Shown here: in pieces, positions 24,263 to 32,692 of the stretch
Position numbering within the stretch: position 1 is the stretch's first letter
Layout of the letters: each line of letters opens with the position of its first letter
Source: Limnohabitans sp. 15K
GTDB taxonomy: Bacteria; Pseudomonadota; Gammaproteobacteria; Burkholderiales; Burkholderiaceae_C
Direction: 5' to 3'
Length of the DNA: 64,000 nt
Assembly: GCF_002778285.1 (NCBI RefSeq)
Contig: NZ_NESM01000001.1
Span: forward strand, 948,529-1,012,528
The notes under the pieces: model-generated
Seen by the model: the letters and a program-made list of their open reading frames with translations, nothing else
What the model was told of the DNA's origin: nothing
Databases searched by the model: none
Made by a program: the position numbers and the translations under genes

Positions 24263-25051
24263 TTATCTCCAGGTTTTCTTCTTTTTCCAGCGGCGATCGG
24301 CGCGCACGCCCTCTTCCTTCATGCCCAGATAGAACTCCTTGATGTCGTCCTTTTCACGCAAACGGGCACAGGTGTCCTCCATCACGATGCGGCCGTTTTC
24401 GAGCACATAGCCGTAGTCCGAGGCATTGAGCGCCATGTTGGCGTTTTGCTCGACCAACAAGATGGTGGTGCCGCGCTCGCGGTTGATGCGCACCACGATC
24501 TCAAAAATCTCTTTGGTCAGCTTGGGAGAGAGGCCCAGGCTGGGTTCATCCAACAAGATCAAATCGGGGTTGGCCATGAGCGCTCGGCTAATCGCCAGCA
24601 TCTGCTGCTGCCCACCCGAGAGCAAGCCGGCGTCTTGTGCAGCGCGTTCGCGCAGGATGGGGAAGTAGTTGAACACGGCCTCCATGTCAAGGGCCACGCC
24701 ATCGCGGTCGTTGCGGGTAAACGCCCCCATCAGCAGGTTGTCGCGGATCGACAGCAGGGGAAACACTTCACGGCCTTCAGGCACATGCATGAGCCCACTT
24801 TGCACAATGAGCGCCGGGTCCATGGCGGTGATGTTTTGGCCCTTGAATTCCACGGAGCCCTTGCGCGGATCGATGATGCCGCTGATGGTTTTCAAAATGG
24901 TGGTCTTGCCCGCACCATTGGAGCCGAGCACGGTGGCGATTTCGCCTTTTTTGACCTGCAAGCTCACGCCCCGGATGGCCTTGATCGGGCCATAGGCGCT
25001 TTCGACGTTGAGCAATTTGAGGACGATGTCCTCGTTTACGGCGGTGTTCAT
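24263..25051 (-). CDS. ABC transporter ATP-binding protein, LivF type
   Basis: This 262-aa ATPase has Walker A GSNGAGKTT (43-51), the signature LLSGGQQQMLAISRAL and Walker B LILLDEPSLGLSP. The VLGSNGAGKTT and HVPEGREVFP stretches are typical of LivF. It ends with an unusual Lys/Arg-rich tail (RADRRWKKKKTWR). Its start overlaps the LivG-type stop by ATGA. It forms the nucleotide-binding pair with the LivG-type protein beneath the two permeases. Confidence 0.92.
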   Translation of the reverse strand: MNTAVNEDIVLKLLNVESAYGPIKAIRGVSLQVKKGEIATVLGSNGAGKTTILKTISGIIDPRKGSVEFKGQNITAMDPALIVQSGLMHVPEGREVFPLLSIRDNLLMGAFTRNDRDGVALDMEAVFNYFPILRERAAQDAGLLSGGQQQMLAISRALMANPDLILLDEPSLGLSPKLTKEIFEIVVRINRERGTTILLVEQNANMALNASDYGYVLENGRIVMEDTCARLREKDDIKEFYLGMKEEGVRADRRWKKKKTWR

Positions 25052-25878
25052 GCGGCCTCCGCTGGGTGGTTTTCGCGGCGCAGCGCAGACACATCGTCCG
25101 CCGAACCCAAATAGGCTTCAATCACCCCAGGGTCGCTTTGCACTTGGGCAGGTGTGCCGGTGGCCAGCTCTTGGCCTTGGCTCATGGCCAACACCCGGTC
25201 AGACACTTTGGACACCAGCCCCATGTCGTGTTCGACCATGAGCACCGAGATGCCCAGTTCATGCTGGATGTCAGAAATCCAGAAGGCCATGTCTTCGGTT
25301 TCTTCGACGTTCAGGCCCGATGAGGGCTCGTCCAGCAGGAGCAGTTTGGGCTCGGTGCACAGGGCGCGGGCCAATTCCACCACTTTGCGCACGCCATAAG
25401 GCAAGCCTGCCACCATCGAATCACGGTGGTGTTGCAGATCCAAGAAGTCGATGACTTCTTCGACTTTTTCACGCGCCTCGATCTCGGCAGCGCGGGTTTT
25501 GCTGCTGAAAAACATCTCGCTCCACATCCCGGTTTTGCGGTGGGTGTGACGGCCAATCAAGAGGTTTTGCAGCACGGTGGCGTGCTCGAACAACTCGATG
25601 TTCTGGAAGGTACGCGCAATGCCCAAGCCTGCAATGTTGTGCGCCGGTTGATCGGTCAAGCGCAGCGTGCCCTTGGGGCCTGCGTAGTCGATCGTGCCCG
25701 TGGTGGGCGTGTAGATGCGGCTGATCAGGTTGAACACCGTGGTCTTGCCTGCGCCATTGGGGCCGATCAGGGTGAACACTTCGCCGCGCTTGACGTCGAA
25801 GCTGACATTGTTGACGGCCAGCACGCCGCCAAATCGGACGCTCAGGTTCTGAGCAGAAAGGAGGATGTCGTCGTTCAT
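25048..25878 (-). CDS. ABC transporter ATP-binding protein, LivG type
   Basis: This 276-aa ATPase has Walker A GPNGAGKTT (39-47), the LivG-like segment GIARTFQNIELFEHATVLQN, a divergent signature (LPYGVRKVVELARAL) and Walker B LLLLDEPSSGLN. It pairs with the LivF-type subunit. Start and stop both overlap neighbours by ATGA, showing tight translational coupling from the LivM-type gene through to the LivF-type gene. Confidence 0.92.
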   Translation of the reverse strand: MNDDILLSAQNLSVRFGGVLAVNNVSFDVKRGEVFTLIGPNGAGKTTVFNLISRIYTPTTGTIDYAGPKGTLRLTDQPAHNIAGLGIARTFQNIELFEHATVLQNLLIGRHTHRKTGMWSEMFFSSKTRAAEIEAREKVEEVIDFLDLQHHRDSMVAGLPYGVRKVVELARALCTEPKLLLLDEPSSGLNVEETEDMAFWISDIQHELGISVLMVEHDMGLVSKVSDRVLAMSQGQELATGTPAQVQSDPGVIEAYLGSADDVSALRRENHPAEAA

Positions 25879-26951
25879 TTGAGGCGGTCCGACTTCTGGA
25901 AGGATTTTTGGCGCTTGAACATGCCACGGCGGTAAAACGGGAACAGCTGGAACCAGGTGCGCACCTTGAGCCAGCGTCCATACAACCCGAGCGGTTCAAA
26001 CAACACAAAGGCGATCAGCACCATGCCATACACCGTGCCCTGCAGGCCAGTCGCGCCGCCAATCGCAGCAGGCAAAAAGTCTTTGCCCACGGCAATCAAT
26101 TGCGGCATGACGATCAGGAAAATCGCGCCCAAAAATGCGCCATGGACCGAACCCAAACCACCGATGACCACCATCAACAACAAGTCGATGGACTGGATGA
26201 TGTTGAACTGGTCAGGCGACAAAAACTGGATTTTGTGCGCGTACAAAGCGCCACCGATGCCAGCGAGTGCAGCCGACAGGGCAAACGACAAGGTCTTGTA
26301 GCGGGCCAGATGGATGCCCATGCTTTGAGCCGAAATTTCAGAGTCACGGATGGCAACGAATGCGCGCCCGGTGGACGAGCGCAGCAAGTTGAGGATGGCC
26401 AGCGTGGCCCCCACCGCGACCACCAAACACAGAAAATAAAACTCTTCGGTGCTGTCCAGCGTCCAGCCCATCATGGCGGGTGGGTTGACACTCAGACCCG
26501 CGTTGCCACCGGTCATGTGCTCCCAACGGGCGATGCCTTCTTCGACGATGAAGCCGAACGACAAGGTGGCCATGCCCAGGTAAATGCCTTTGACGCGCAG
26601 CGCAGGCAAGCCCACGATGACGCCCGCAATGGCCGAGAACAGCCCAGCACACAGCAGCGCGATCGGAAACGGCACACCGGCATTGACCATCACGGCTTCG
26701 GTGTAGGCCCCTACACCCAAAAAGGCGGCATGCCCCATGGAGAACAGCCCCGTGAATCCGGCCAGGAGCATCAGGCCCAAGCCCACCACCGCGTAAATCA
26801 GCACAAAGGTCAATTGGGCCAGCCAGTATTCGGCCACCACCCAGGGGGCCGCGATCAGGAACACCGCGAGCAAGCTGTACCAAAAGACATGGCCTCCGTG
26901 CTTGGCCAGCGTGATGTCTTGGTTGTATTGGGTTTTGAAAATGAATCGCAT
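25875..26951 (-). CDS. ABC transporter permease, LivM type
   Basis: This 358-aa inner-membrane permease has about ten hydrophobic helices. The family stretch LNLLRSSTGRAFVAIRDSE, which contacts the ATPase, is followed by SAQSMGIHLARYK. The C-terminal tail is basic (KRQKSFQKSDRLK). It pairs with the LivH-type permease, whose gene ends 9 bases upstream. The substrate path cannot be inferred beyond the family. Confidence 0.92.
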   Translation of the reverse strand: MRFIFKTQYNQDITLAKHGGHVFWYSLLAVFLIAAPWVVAEYWLAQLTFVLIYAVVGLGLMLLAGFTGLFSMGHAAFLGVGAYTEAVMVNAGVPFPIALLCAGLFSAIAGVIVGLPALRVKGIYLGMATLSFGFIVEEGIARWEHMTGGNAGLSVNPPAMMGWTLDSTEEFYFLCLVVAVGATLAILNLLRSSTGRAFVAIRDSEISAQSMGIHLARYKTLSFALSAALAGIGGALYAHKIQFLSPDQFNIIQSIDLLLMVVIGGLGSVHGAFLGAIFLIVMPQLIAVGKDFLPAAIGGATGLQGTVYGMVLIAFVLFEPLGLYGRWLKVRTWFQLFPFYRRGMFKRQKSFQKSDRLK

Positions 26952-26960
26952 GCTGGGGCC

Positions 26961-27836
26961 TCAGACTTTCTTGCGCAGTTTTTCGCCGAACAGACCATTG
27001 GGCTTGAGCACCAGCATGAGCAAGACCACGATGTAAGGCGCAATGTCTTTCACGCCTTCAGGCAGATAAAAGCCAGCGAGCGACTCCACAATGCCGATCA
27101 CCAACCCACCGACAATCGCGCCAGGCAGGCTGCCAAAGCCACCCACCACCGCTGCGGGGAAGGCCTTCAGGCCAATGAAGCCCATGTTGGCGTGCACAAA
27201 GGTAATGGGTGCCAAAAGCAAACCCGCCACCGCGGCCACGCCTGCCGCCAAGCCCCACACCAAGCCATTGAGGCTTTGCACCGGGATGCCCATGTAGTAG
27301 GCCGCCAGCTGGTTTTGCGAAGAAGCCTGCATGGCAATGCCCAGCTTGCTGTACTTGAACATGGCAAACAGCCCCAAGCAAAGCACGGTGGTGAAAGAGA
27401 TCACCACCAACTGTTCGGCCGCCACCACCAAGGTGCCCATTTGCAAGACCTGCCCGGCATAGGGCACGGGCATGGTGTGGGTGTCGGTGCCTACATCGGG
27501 GATCATGGTGATCAGGCCACGCAGCACATAGCCCACACCAATGGTGAGCATGACGATGGAAAAAGCAGGTTGTCCCAAGATGGGACGGATGACCAGCCGC
27601 TCGAGCAAAACGCCGAACACGCCCATGGCCACGATGGCCGCAGGCACAGAGACCCAAAACGGGAAGCCCAGCCATGTCATGGCGCCCAGGCCCGCGAAGG
27701 CACCCACCATCATCAGGTCGCCCTGGGCAAAGCTCACCGTTTCGGTGGCCTTGTAAATCAGCACAAAACCCAGGGCGATGAGTCCGTAGATACAGCCCTG
27801 AGCCACACCGCTGATCAGCAGTTGCAGCAATTGCAC
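26961..27836 (-). CDS. ABC transporter permease, LivH type
   Basis: This 291-aa permease is the first gene of the transporter operon. It begins VQLLQLLISGVAQGCIYGLI and contains ATETVSFAQGDLMMVGAF, the typical LivH start, with about eight membrane helices. A GTG start at 27836 is chosen because AAGGAGA lies 5 bases upstream; an in-frame extension to 27983 would run through the divergent promoter region and is rejected. The gene is divergent from atuA across 164 bases. Confidence 0.9.
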   Translation of the reverse strand: MQLLQLLISGVAQGCIYGLIALGFVLIYKATETVSFAQGDLMMVGAFAGLGAMTWLGFPFWVSVPAAIVAMGVFGVLLERLVIRPILGQPAFSIVMLTIGVGYVLRGLITMIPDVGTDTHTMPVPYAGQVLQMGTLVVAAEQLVVISFTTVLCLGLFAMFKYSKLGIAMQASSQNQLAAYYMGIPVQSLNGLVWGLAAGVAAVAGLLLAPITFVHANMGFIGLKAFPAAVVGGFGSLPGAIVGGLVIGIVESLAGFYLPEGVKDIAPYIVVLLMLVLKPNGLFGEKLRKKV

Positions 27837-27858
27837 ACTTGTCTCCTTTTGTACTTCT

Positions 27859-27902
27859 GTCGTTTTGCTTGGCAATTTGCTGCTTTGAAAAGCAACAATT
27901 GC
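27859..27902. promoter_or_regulatory. Dyad and candidate operator between the Liv-type operon and atuA
   Basis: In the divergent region GCAATT-TGC-TGCTTT (27872-27886) faces AAAGCA-AC-AATTGC (27889-27902), a 12-bp paired dyad with a small asymmetric bulge. Just beside it CGTTTTGCTTGG (27861-27872) reads CCAAGCAAAACG on the other strand, close to CCAAGCAAACG in the palindrome at 7945-7962. A shared regulator for the two terpenoid modules is possible. Confidence 0.4.
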
Positions 27903-28000
27903 ATTTGCGAACGGTCGTGCGATTGTGCATGTCTTGCAAGAGACTTTTCCTAGGGGTTGTCCCCCATTACGGCCCATACACAAGGCTTCAATATCGCCCT

Positions 28001-29392
28001 ATGACGCAATCCATTCGCATCGGTTCGGGCCTAGGCTTTTACGGAGACAACTGGGAACCCGTGGTCGCCAGCATTGAGCGGGGCGACGTTCAGTTCATCG
28101 CCAGCGACCATTTGGCCGAACTCACCTTGGCCATCTTGCAAAAAGACCGCCAGCGCGACCCTGCTCTGGGCTATGCCCGCGACGTGGTGCCCATGCTTTT
28201 GCGTTTGTGGCCGTTGATGCAGCCGCGTGGTGTGCGCTTTGTATGCAACGCGGGCGGCCTCAACCCCATGGGCGCAGCGCAGGCGGTGCAAACGGCACTC
28301 GCGGCCAAGGGCTGGCACCCGCGCATTGCGGTGGTCTCTGGCGATGATGTGCTGGCCCAGTTGCAAGAGGGGCAGACTGGCTTTGACCACATGATGAATG
28401 GCACCGCGGTGAACAGCATTCGCGACCGTTTGGTGTTTGGCAACGCCTACTTGGGCGCACAACCGATCGTGGACGCCTTGAACCACGGGGCCGACATCGT
28501 GATCACGGGGCGCGTGGCCGATGCGGCCCTTTTTTTAGGCCCACTGGTGCATGGCCTGGGCTGGAAACTGAGCGATGCACAAACGACCGAAGACTTCAAC
28601 CGCCTGGCCCAAGGCCTCACGGTCGGGCATTTGTTGGAGTGTTCAGGCCAAGGCAGTGGCGGCAATTTTGGCGATCAAAGCCACTGGCAAAGCATCCCCG
28701 ATTTGGCGCACACGGGCTACCCGATTGCCGAGGTTTTTGCCGATGGCACGGCCATCCTGACCAAGGCACCCGACACAGGCGGCCTGGTCAACTTTGACAC
28801 CGTGCGCCAACAACTGCTGTATGAAGTGCACAACCCACATGCTTACTTTTCGCCCGATGTGGTGCTCGATATGGGCCAGATTGAACTCCACGATGAAGGC
28901 CACAACCGCGTACGTTTGACGGGCGCACAAGGCAGCGCGCCCACCCCGCAGCTCAAGGTGGTGGCGGGCTTCAAAGATGGCTTCAAAGCCGACGTGACTT
29001 GGGGTTTTTCTTGGCCCGACGCCTGGGACAAAGTGCAAGCAGCCGAAGCCATCATCCGCACGCAATTGCACGAACGCAAAATTCCCTTCGACGAATTGTT
29101 TGTGGAATACCCCGGGCTGAACTCTGCACACGGCGCTTTGGCCCCTTTGCCCCCCACAGCCGAACTCAACGAACGCCCTGAAATTTGGGTGCGCATGGTC
29201 CTGCGCACGCCCAGCAAAGCCGCAGCCGATGGCTTTGGACGGCTCTTCCCTTGGATGGCCCTGAGCGGACCCGCCTACACCTGCGGCTTTCAGGGTATGA
29301 ACAACAGCAGCGAGTTGTTGGGCATTTGGCCCACGCTCATCGATCGACATCTGGTGAAAGCACACGTTGAAATGCTGGAGGTGCCCGCATGA
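28001..29392 (+). CDS. atuA: AtuA family protein, main domain (DUF1446)
   Basis: This 463-aa protein of the acyclic-terpene-utilisation AtuA family begins IRIGSGLGFYGDNWEP and contains VRFVCNAGGLNP, ITGRVADAALFLGP and LECSGQGSGGNFGD, all typical of DUF1446. Its biochemical role is not established; in Pseudomonas atuA is the first gene of the citronellol cluster. Here only the main domain is encoded: the short C-terminal domain found in full-length AtuA is a separate gene starting on an ATGA overlap. It is divergent from the Liv-type operon. The true start is ATG 28001; the longer open frame from 27839 runs into the promoter region. Confidence 0.85.
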   Translation: MTQSIRIGSGLGFYGDNWEPVVASIERGDVQFIASDHLAELTLAILQKDRQRDPALGYARDVVPMLLRLWPLMQPRGVRFVCNAGGLNPMGAAQAVQTALAAKGWHPRIAVVSGDDVLAQLQEGQTGFDHMMNGTAVNSIRDRLVFGNAYLGAQPIVDALNHGADIVITGRVADAALFLGPLVHGLGWKLSDAQTTEDFNRLAQGLTVGHLLECSGQGSGGNFGDQSHWQSIPDLAHTGYPIAEVFADGTAILTKAPDTGGLVNFDTVRQQLLYEVHNPHAYFSPDVVLDMGQIELHDEGHNRVRLTGAQGSAPTPQLKVVAGFKDGFKADVTWGFSWPDAWDKVQAAEAIIRTQLHERKIPFDELFVEYPGLNSAHGALAPLPPTAELNERPEIWVRMVLRTPSKAAADGFGRLFPWMALSGPAYTCGFQGMNNSSELLGIWPTLIDRHLVKAHVEMLEVPA

Positions 29393-29799
29393 AAACCACA
29401 CTGCGCATCCCTTTGGTCAAACTGGCTCACGCCCGCAGCGGCGACAAAGCCGACTGGGTGGACTTTGGCTTGTTCGCCTGGAACGAAGCGGGTTACCGCA
29501 TCATCGAACGCGAAGTTACTGCTGCCAAAGTGCAAGCCCACTTTGCGCCTTGGCTCCCGGGGCAGGTGGACGCTTGGGCACTGCCCAACATCCTGGCCCT
29601 GAAGTTCGTGTTGCACGGCGCGCTGCAAGGCGGCGGTGCACGCAACTTGCGCCTCGATAACCTGGGCAAAGCCATGGGTGCAGCCCTGCTGCGCATGGAA
29701 ATCGACGTCAGCCCCGAAGAACTCGAGCAGGCACAAAAAAGCCCCCGAAGGGGCTGGTGGCCAGACCCATTCATGGACAGCCCATCACCTGCCAGCTGA
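29389..29799 (+). CDS. AtuA C-terminal-domain protein, separate gene
   Basis: This 136-aa protein matches the small domain that follows DUF1446 in full-length AtuA proteins. Its mark is LAHARSGDKADWVDFGL, a version of the ARSGDKGD-N-IG motif, and FVLHGALQGGGARNLRLD is also family-like. It starts on the atuA stop (ATGA), so the two halves are made together and probably form one complex. The last 25 or so codons are encoded by a terminator hairpin of the opposite-strand gene and look like an unconserved tail. Confidence 0.8.
   Translation: MKTTLRIPLVKLAHARSGDKADWVDFGLFAWNEAGYRIIEREVTAAKVQAHFAPWLPGQVDAWALPNILALKFVLHGALQGGGARNLRLDNLGKAMGAALLRMEIDVSPEELEQAQKSPRRGWWPDPFMDSPSPAS
29735..29755 (-). 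terminator. UUCG-tetraloop terminator inside the convergent gene's coding end
   Basis: On the minus strand AGCCCC-TTCG-GGGGCT is followed directly by a T run (A29735-A29740 on plus). This is a textbook Rho-independent terminator with a stable UUCG loop for the amidohydrolase gene, whose stop is 56 bases upstream on that strand. It lies wholly inside the 3' coding part of the AtuA C-terminal-domain gene. Confidence 0.85.
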
Positions 29800-29810
29800 A
29801 AGAACCGCGC

Positions 29811-30674
29811 TCAGACAAACCGGTACAAACGCTGCGGGTTATCCACCAGCAAGGCCTGCCGACCCGATTCATCGGGCACGATTTGCGCAATCGCATCCAC
29901 AAGCGCTGCATCATCCGGAATATGGGTGTGGTTGGGGTGCGGCCAGTCACTGCCCCAGACACAGCGATCGGCGTGATGGCGCCACAGTTGCTGCGCCAAG
30001 AGCACGCCCTTGCTGTAACGCTGTTGGGGCTCGGCGTGGGCATCAATCCGGTCAATGCCACTGAGCTTGACCCAAAAACCTGGTGCATTCAGCAGCCGCA
30101 TCAGGGCCTGAAAGTCCACATGGTGCTCACCTAAACGGGCATCCACACGCCCCATGTGATCGATCACGACCGGCACTTTGCTTTGCACCAACCAAGGGCT
30201 CAGTTCGTGCACCAATTCCGACTCAAAATGCACCTGCAAATGCAAGCCATGGGCCGCCAGTCGTGGGGTCATGGCGATCACATCGCGAACGTCAGCCCCC
30301 GCGCCCAAATGGCGCATGAAGTTAAACCGCACACCACGCATGCCGAGCTGCGCCAAGCGCGCCAACTCTGCGTCAGGGACATCCAGCGGTACAAGTGCCA
30401 CACCCAAATAACGCCCACCACCGGCTGCGATGGCGTCCTCAACCACACGGTTGTCCAAACCATGCACCATGGATTGGACGATGACGCAACGTTCAATGCC
30501 AAGCGTGCGATGCAATGCAAACAGGGTGTCTCGCGGTGCAGCGACGGGGGTGATTTGGCGCGAGGGGTTGTAGGGATACAGTTCTGGCGGGCCAAACACA
30601 TGGACATGGGCATCACATGCACCTGGCGGCAGCCGCAGCCGCGGCGCCACCGGTTGGGCCTGGTAAGTGCGCAC
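29811..30674 (-). CDS. Amidohydrolase family 2 metal-dependent hydrolase (LigI-like)
   Basis: This 287-aa TIM-barrel hydrolase has the metal motif DAHVHVFG (His23, His25), a mid-protein His region (VVIDHMGRVD) and the C-terminal GSDWPHPN with the catalytic Asp. Relatives include 2-pyrone-4,6-dicarboxylate lactonase LigI and other lactone or decarboxylating enzymes of aromatic and sugar-acid catabolism. The open frame begins at a GTG (30674) with no good Shine-Dalgarno sequence. It follows the 3-oxoadipyl-CoA thiolase gene by 37 bases, so an aromatic-acid route is a reasonable context. Substrate unknown. Confidence 0.8.
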   Translation of the reverse strand: MRTYQAQPVAPRLRLPPGACDAHVHVFGPPELYPYNPSRQITPVAAPRDTLFALHRTLGIERCVIVQSMVHGLDNRVVEDAIAAGGGRYLGVALVPLDVPDAELARLAQLGMRGVRFNFMRHLGAGADVRDVIAMTPRLAAHGLHLQVHFESELVHELSPWLVQSKVPVVIDHMGRVDARLGEHHVDFQALMRLLNAPGFWVKLSGIDRIDAHAEPQQRYSKGVLLAQQLWRHHADRCVWGSDWPHPNHTHIPDDAALVDAIAQIVPDESGRQALLVDNPQRLYRFV

Positions 30675-30711
30675 GGGCGTTATGGGTTGAGCAAAATATT
30701 TTGGGTTTTGA

Positions 30712-31914
30712 TCAAACGCGCTCGATGATCAAGGCAATGCCTTGACCCACGCCAATGCACATGGTGCACAGCGCATAACGACCGGCCGTTTGCTGCAAAC
30801 GGTTGATGGCCGTGGTGGCCAAGCGGGCACCGGATGCACCCAATGGGTGGCCCAAGGCAATGGCACCACCCCAGGCGTTCACGCGGGCATCGTCGTCTTT
30901 CAGGCCCAACATGCGCAGCACGGCCAAGCCTTGCGCAGCAAAGGCTTCGTTCAGCTCGATCACGTCCATGTGGTCAATGGTCAAGCCGGTTTGCGCCAGC
31001 ACTTTGAGGGTGGCGGGCGCAGGGCCAATGCCCATGACACGCGGGGCCACACCGGCAGTGGCCATGCCCACGATGCGGGCTTTGGGTGTCAGGCCGTTTT
31101 TAGCGGCGGTAGCTTCGTCAGCCAACAGCAGCGCACAAGCGCCGTCGTTCACACCCGAAGCATTGCCTGCGGTCACGGTGCCGTCAGGGCGCACCACGCC
31201 TTTGAGCTTGGCCAGCGCTTCGAGGCTGGTTTCACGCGGGTGCTCGTCGGTATCCACAATGATCGCGTCACCCTTCTTCTGGGGGATGCTCACACCCACA
31301 ATCTCACGGGCCAAGTGACCGGCCTTGATGGCGGCCACCGCACGCAGCTGGCTGTTGTAGGCCATCAGGTCTTGCGCTTCGCGTTCGATCTTGTAGTCGG
31401 TGGCCACGTTCTCAGCCGTCTCGGGCATCGAGTCCACGCCGTATTGCGCTTTCATCAGTTTGTTGACAAAGCGCCAGCCAATGGTGGTGTCGTAGACCGC
31501 GTTGTTGCGGCTGAAGGCCGTTTCGGCCTTGGGCATCACAAACGGAGCTCGGCTCATGCTTTCCACGCCACCAGCAATCATCAAACCCGCTTCACCGGCC
31601 TTGATGGCGCGCGCTGCGGTACCAATGGCATCCAGACCCGAGCCGCACAAGCGGTTGATGGTCGCGCCGGGCACGTCGATGGGCAAACCGGCCAGCAAAC
31701 TGCTCATGTGGGCCACGTTGCGGTTGTCTTCGCCGGCTTGGTTGGCGCAGCCGTAGAGCACGTCGGTCACGGCGGCCCAGTCCACATTGGGGTTGCGGGC
31801 CATCAGTGCGCGCAGGGGCACAGCGCCCAGGTCATCGGTGCGCAAGCTGCTCAAGGCACCGCCGTAACGGCCAAAGGGGGTGCGGATCGCGTCGCAAATG
31901 TAGGCTTGGTTCAT
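30712..31914 (-). CDS. pcaF: 3-oxoadipyl-CoA thiolase
   Basis: This 400-aa thiolase begins MNQAYICDAIRTPFGRYGGA, the characteristic start of PcaF/PaaE enzymes that split 3-oxoadipyl-CoA into succinyl-CoA and acetyl-CoA. Active-site residues are Cys90 (NRLCGSG), His356 (GHPLGASGA) and Cys386 (CIGVGQG). CCGGAGAC precedes the ATG. It heads a two-gene unit with the amidohydrolase. Other genes of the beta-ketoadipate or phenylacetate pathways are not in the window, and a general acetyl-CoA acyltransferase role is possible. Confidence 0.88.
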   Translation of the reverse strand: MNQAYICDAIRTPFGRYGGALSSLRTDDLGAVPLRALMARNPNVDWAAVTDVLYGCANQAGEDNRNVAHMSSLLAGLPIDVPGATINRLCGSGLDAIGTAARAIKAGEAGLMIAGGVESMSRAPFVMPKAETAFSRNNAVYDTTIGWRFVNKLMKAQYGVDSMPETAENVATDYKIEREAQDLMAYNSQLRAVAAIKAGHLAREIVGVSIPQKKGDAIIVDTDEHPRETSLEALAKLKGVVRPDGTVTAGNASGVNDGACALLLADEATAAKNGLTPKARIVGMATAGVAPRVMGIGPAPATLKVLAQTGLTIDHMDVIELNEAFAAQGLAVLRMLGLKDDDARVNAWGGAIALGHPLGASGARLATTAINRLQQTAGRYALCTMCIGVGQGIALIIERV

Positions 31915-31993
31915 GTTTTGAGTCTCCGGATTAAGGTTGAATGCATTTTATTGCGTACTTTGGTGATTGACGGGATTGATCCCGGCATTAAAA

Positions 31994-32188
31994 CCGTCCG
32001 AACAGCGTTTGGCCATGCCCGCGCTCAGAGGCGCTTCGCTTTGCCACATCGCGCGAGCAGAGCCAAACGCTGTTCAGACTGCATCGCGGCAAGATCCGAC
32101 TGCCATGCCTGCGATCAGGCCTGGGGGGCGGGGCGATGTGGCAAAGCGAAGCGCCTCTGAGCCCCGGCCCCCAGGCCTGATCGCAGGC
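31994..32188. repeat. Composite element of three interlocking inverted repeats
   Basis: Order A-B-A'-C-B'-C'. A/A': perfect 14 bp (32000-32013 with 32062-32075), extending as an imperfect match to about 28 bp. B/B': perfect 30 bp (32023-32052 with 32133-32162). C/C': perfect 21 bp (32107-32127 with 32168-32188). B lies in the loop of A/A', and B' in the loop of C/C', so B/B' pairing would join the two hairpins. A CGGGAT-TG-ATCCCG palindrome sits just left at 31971-31984. The element fills the gap between pcaF and the DUF1841 gene. No coding sequence is supported in it. Confidence 0.9.
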
Positions 32189-32212
32189 TACCCCAGGCAG
32201 ACATGAGGGACA

Positions 32213-32659
32213 ATGGAACACATGCTGATCCAACCTTCACAAGCCGATGTTCGGCGCTTTTTTTGCGGTGTCTATACCAAGGCCAAAACCGCTGCGACGC
32301 TTGAACCCATGGAAATGCTCGTCAGCCAGTGGATTGACGAGCACCCCGAGTACCACGCCGAACTGTCCGATGTGGACGCGGCGCTGGCCAACATGCACAA
32401 AGCCGATCCGAACAAGGAAAACCCGTTTTTGCACCTGTCCATGCACCTGTCGATCAGCGAACAATGCAGCATCGACCAGCCTCGGGGCATTCGCCAAGCT
32501 GTGGAACTGCTCACGCACCGACTCAACTCATTGCACGACGCGCATCACCAGTCCATGGAATGCCTGGGCCGCATGGTTCACGAAAGCCAGCGCGCTGGCC
32601 GCATGCCCGATGGCGAGGCGTATATCGCCTGCGTGCAACGTCACGCGACAAAAGACTGA
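32213..32659 (+). CDS. DUF1841 family protein
   Basis: This 148-aa soluble protein of unknown function is found across Beta- and Gammaproteobacteria. It begins with the family-like SQADVRRFFCGVYTKAKTAATLEPMEML (key parts RRFFCGVY and LEPME) and contains NPFLHLSMHLSISEQCSIDQPRGI, the most conserved part (FLHLSMHLS and DQPRGI). Many His and Met residues are present. It begins 25 bases after the interlocking repeat element, with AGGGA before the ATG, and converges on proS. Confidence 0.85.
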   Translation: MEHMLIQPSQADVRRFFCGVYTKAKTAATLEPMEMLVSQWIDEHPEYHAELSDVDAALANMHKADPNKENPFLHLSMHLSISEQCSIDQPRGIRQAVELLTHRLNSLHDAHHQSMECLGRMVHESQRAGRMPDGEAYIACVQRHATKD

Positions 32660-32692
32660 AGTTCAGCACGGCCCCACAGGCCGTGGATTTGA

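Noticed and set aside
25908..27953. Long plus-strand open frame (681 codons) opposite the permease genes
   Set aside because: It is antisense to two clear membrane permeases, His/Gln-rich without any domain, and is a by-product of high-GC codon use on the other strand.
31988..32233. Open frames within the interlocking repeats
   Set aside because: They are short, start without ribosome sites and are dictated by the palindromic sequence; no protein family is recognisable.
32667..32685. CACGGCC-CCACA-GGCCGTG hairpin after the DUF1841 gene
   Set aside because: A perfect 7-bp stem, but no T run on either strand; too weak to call a terminator for DUF1841 or proS.
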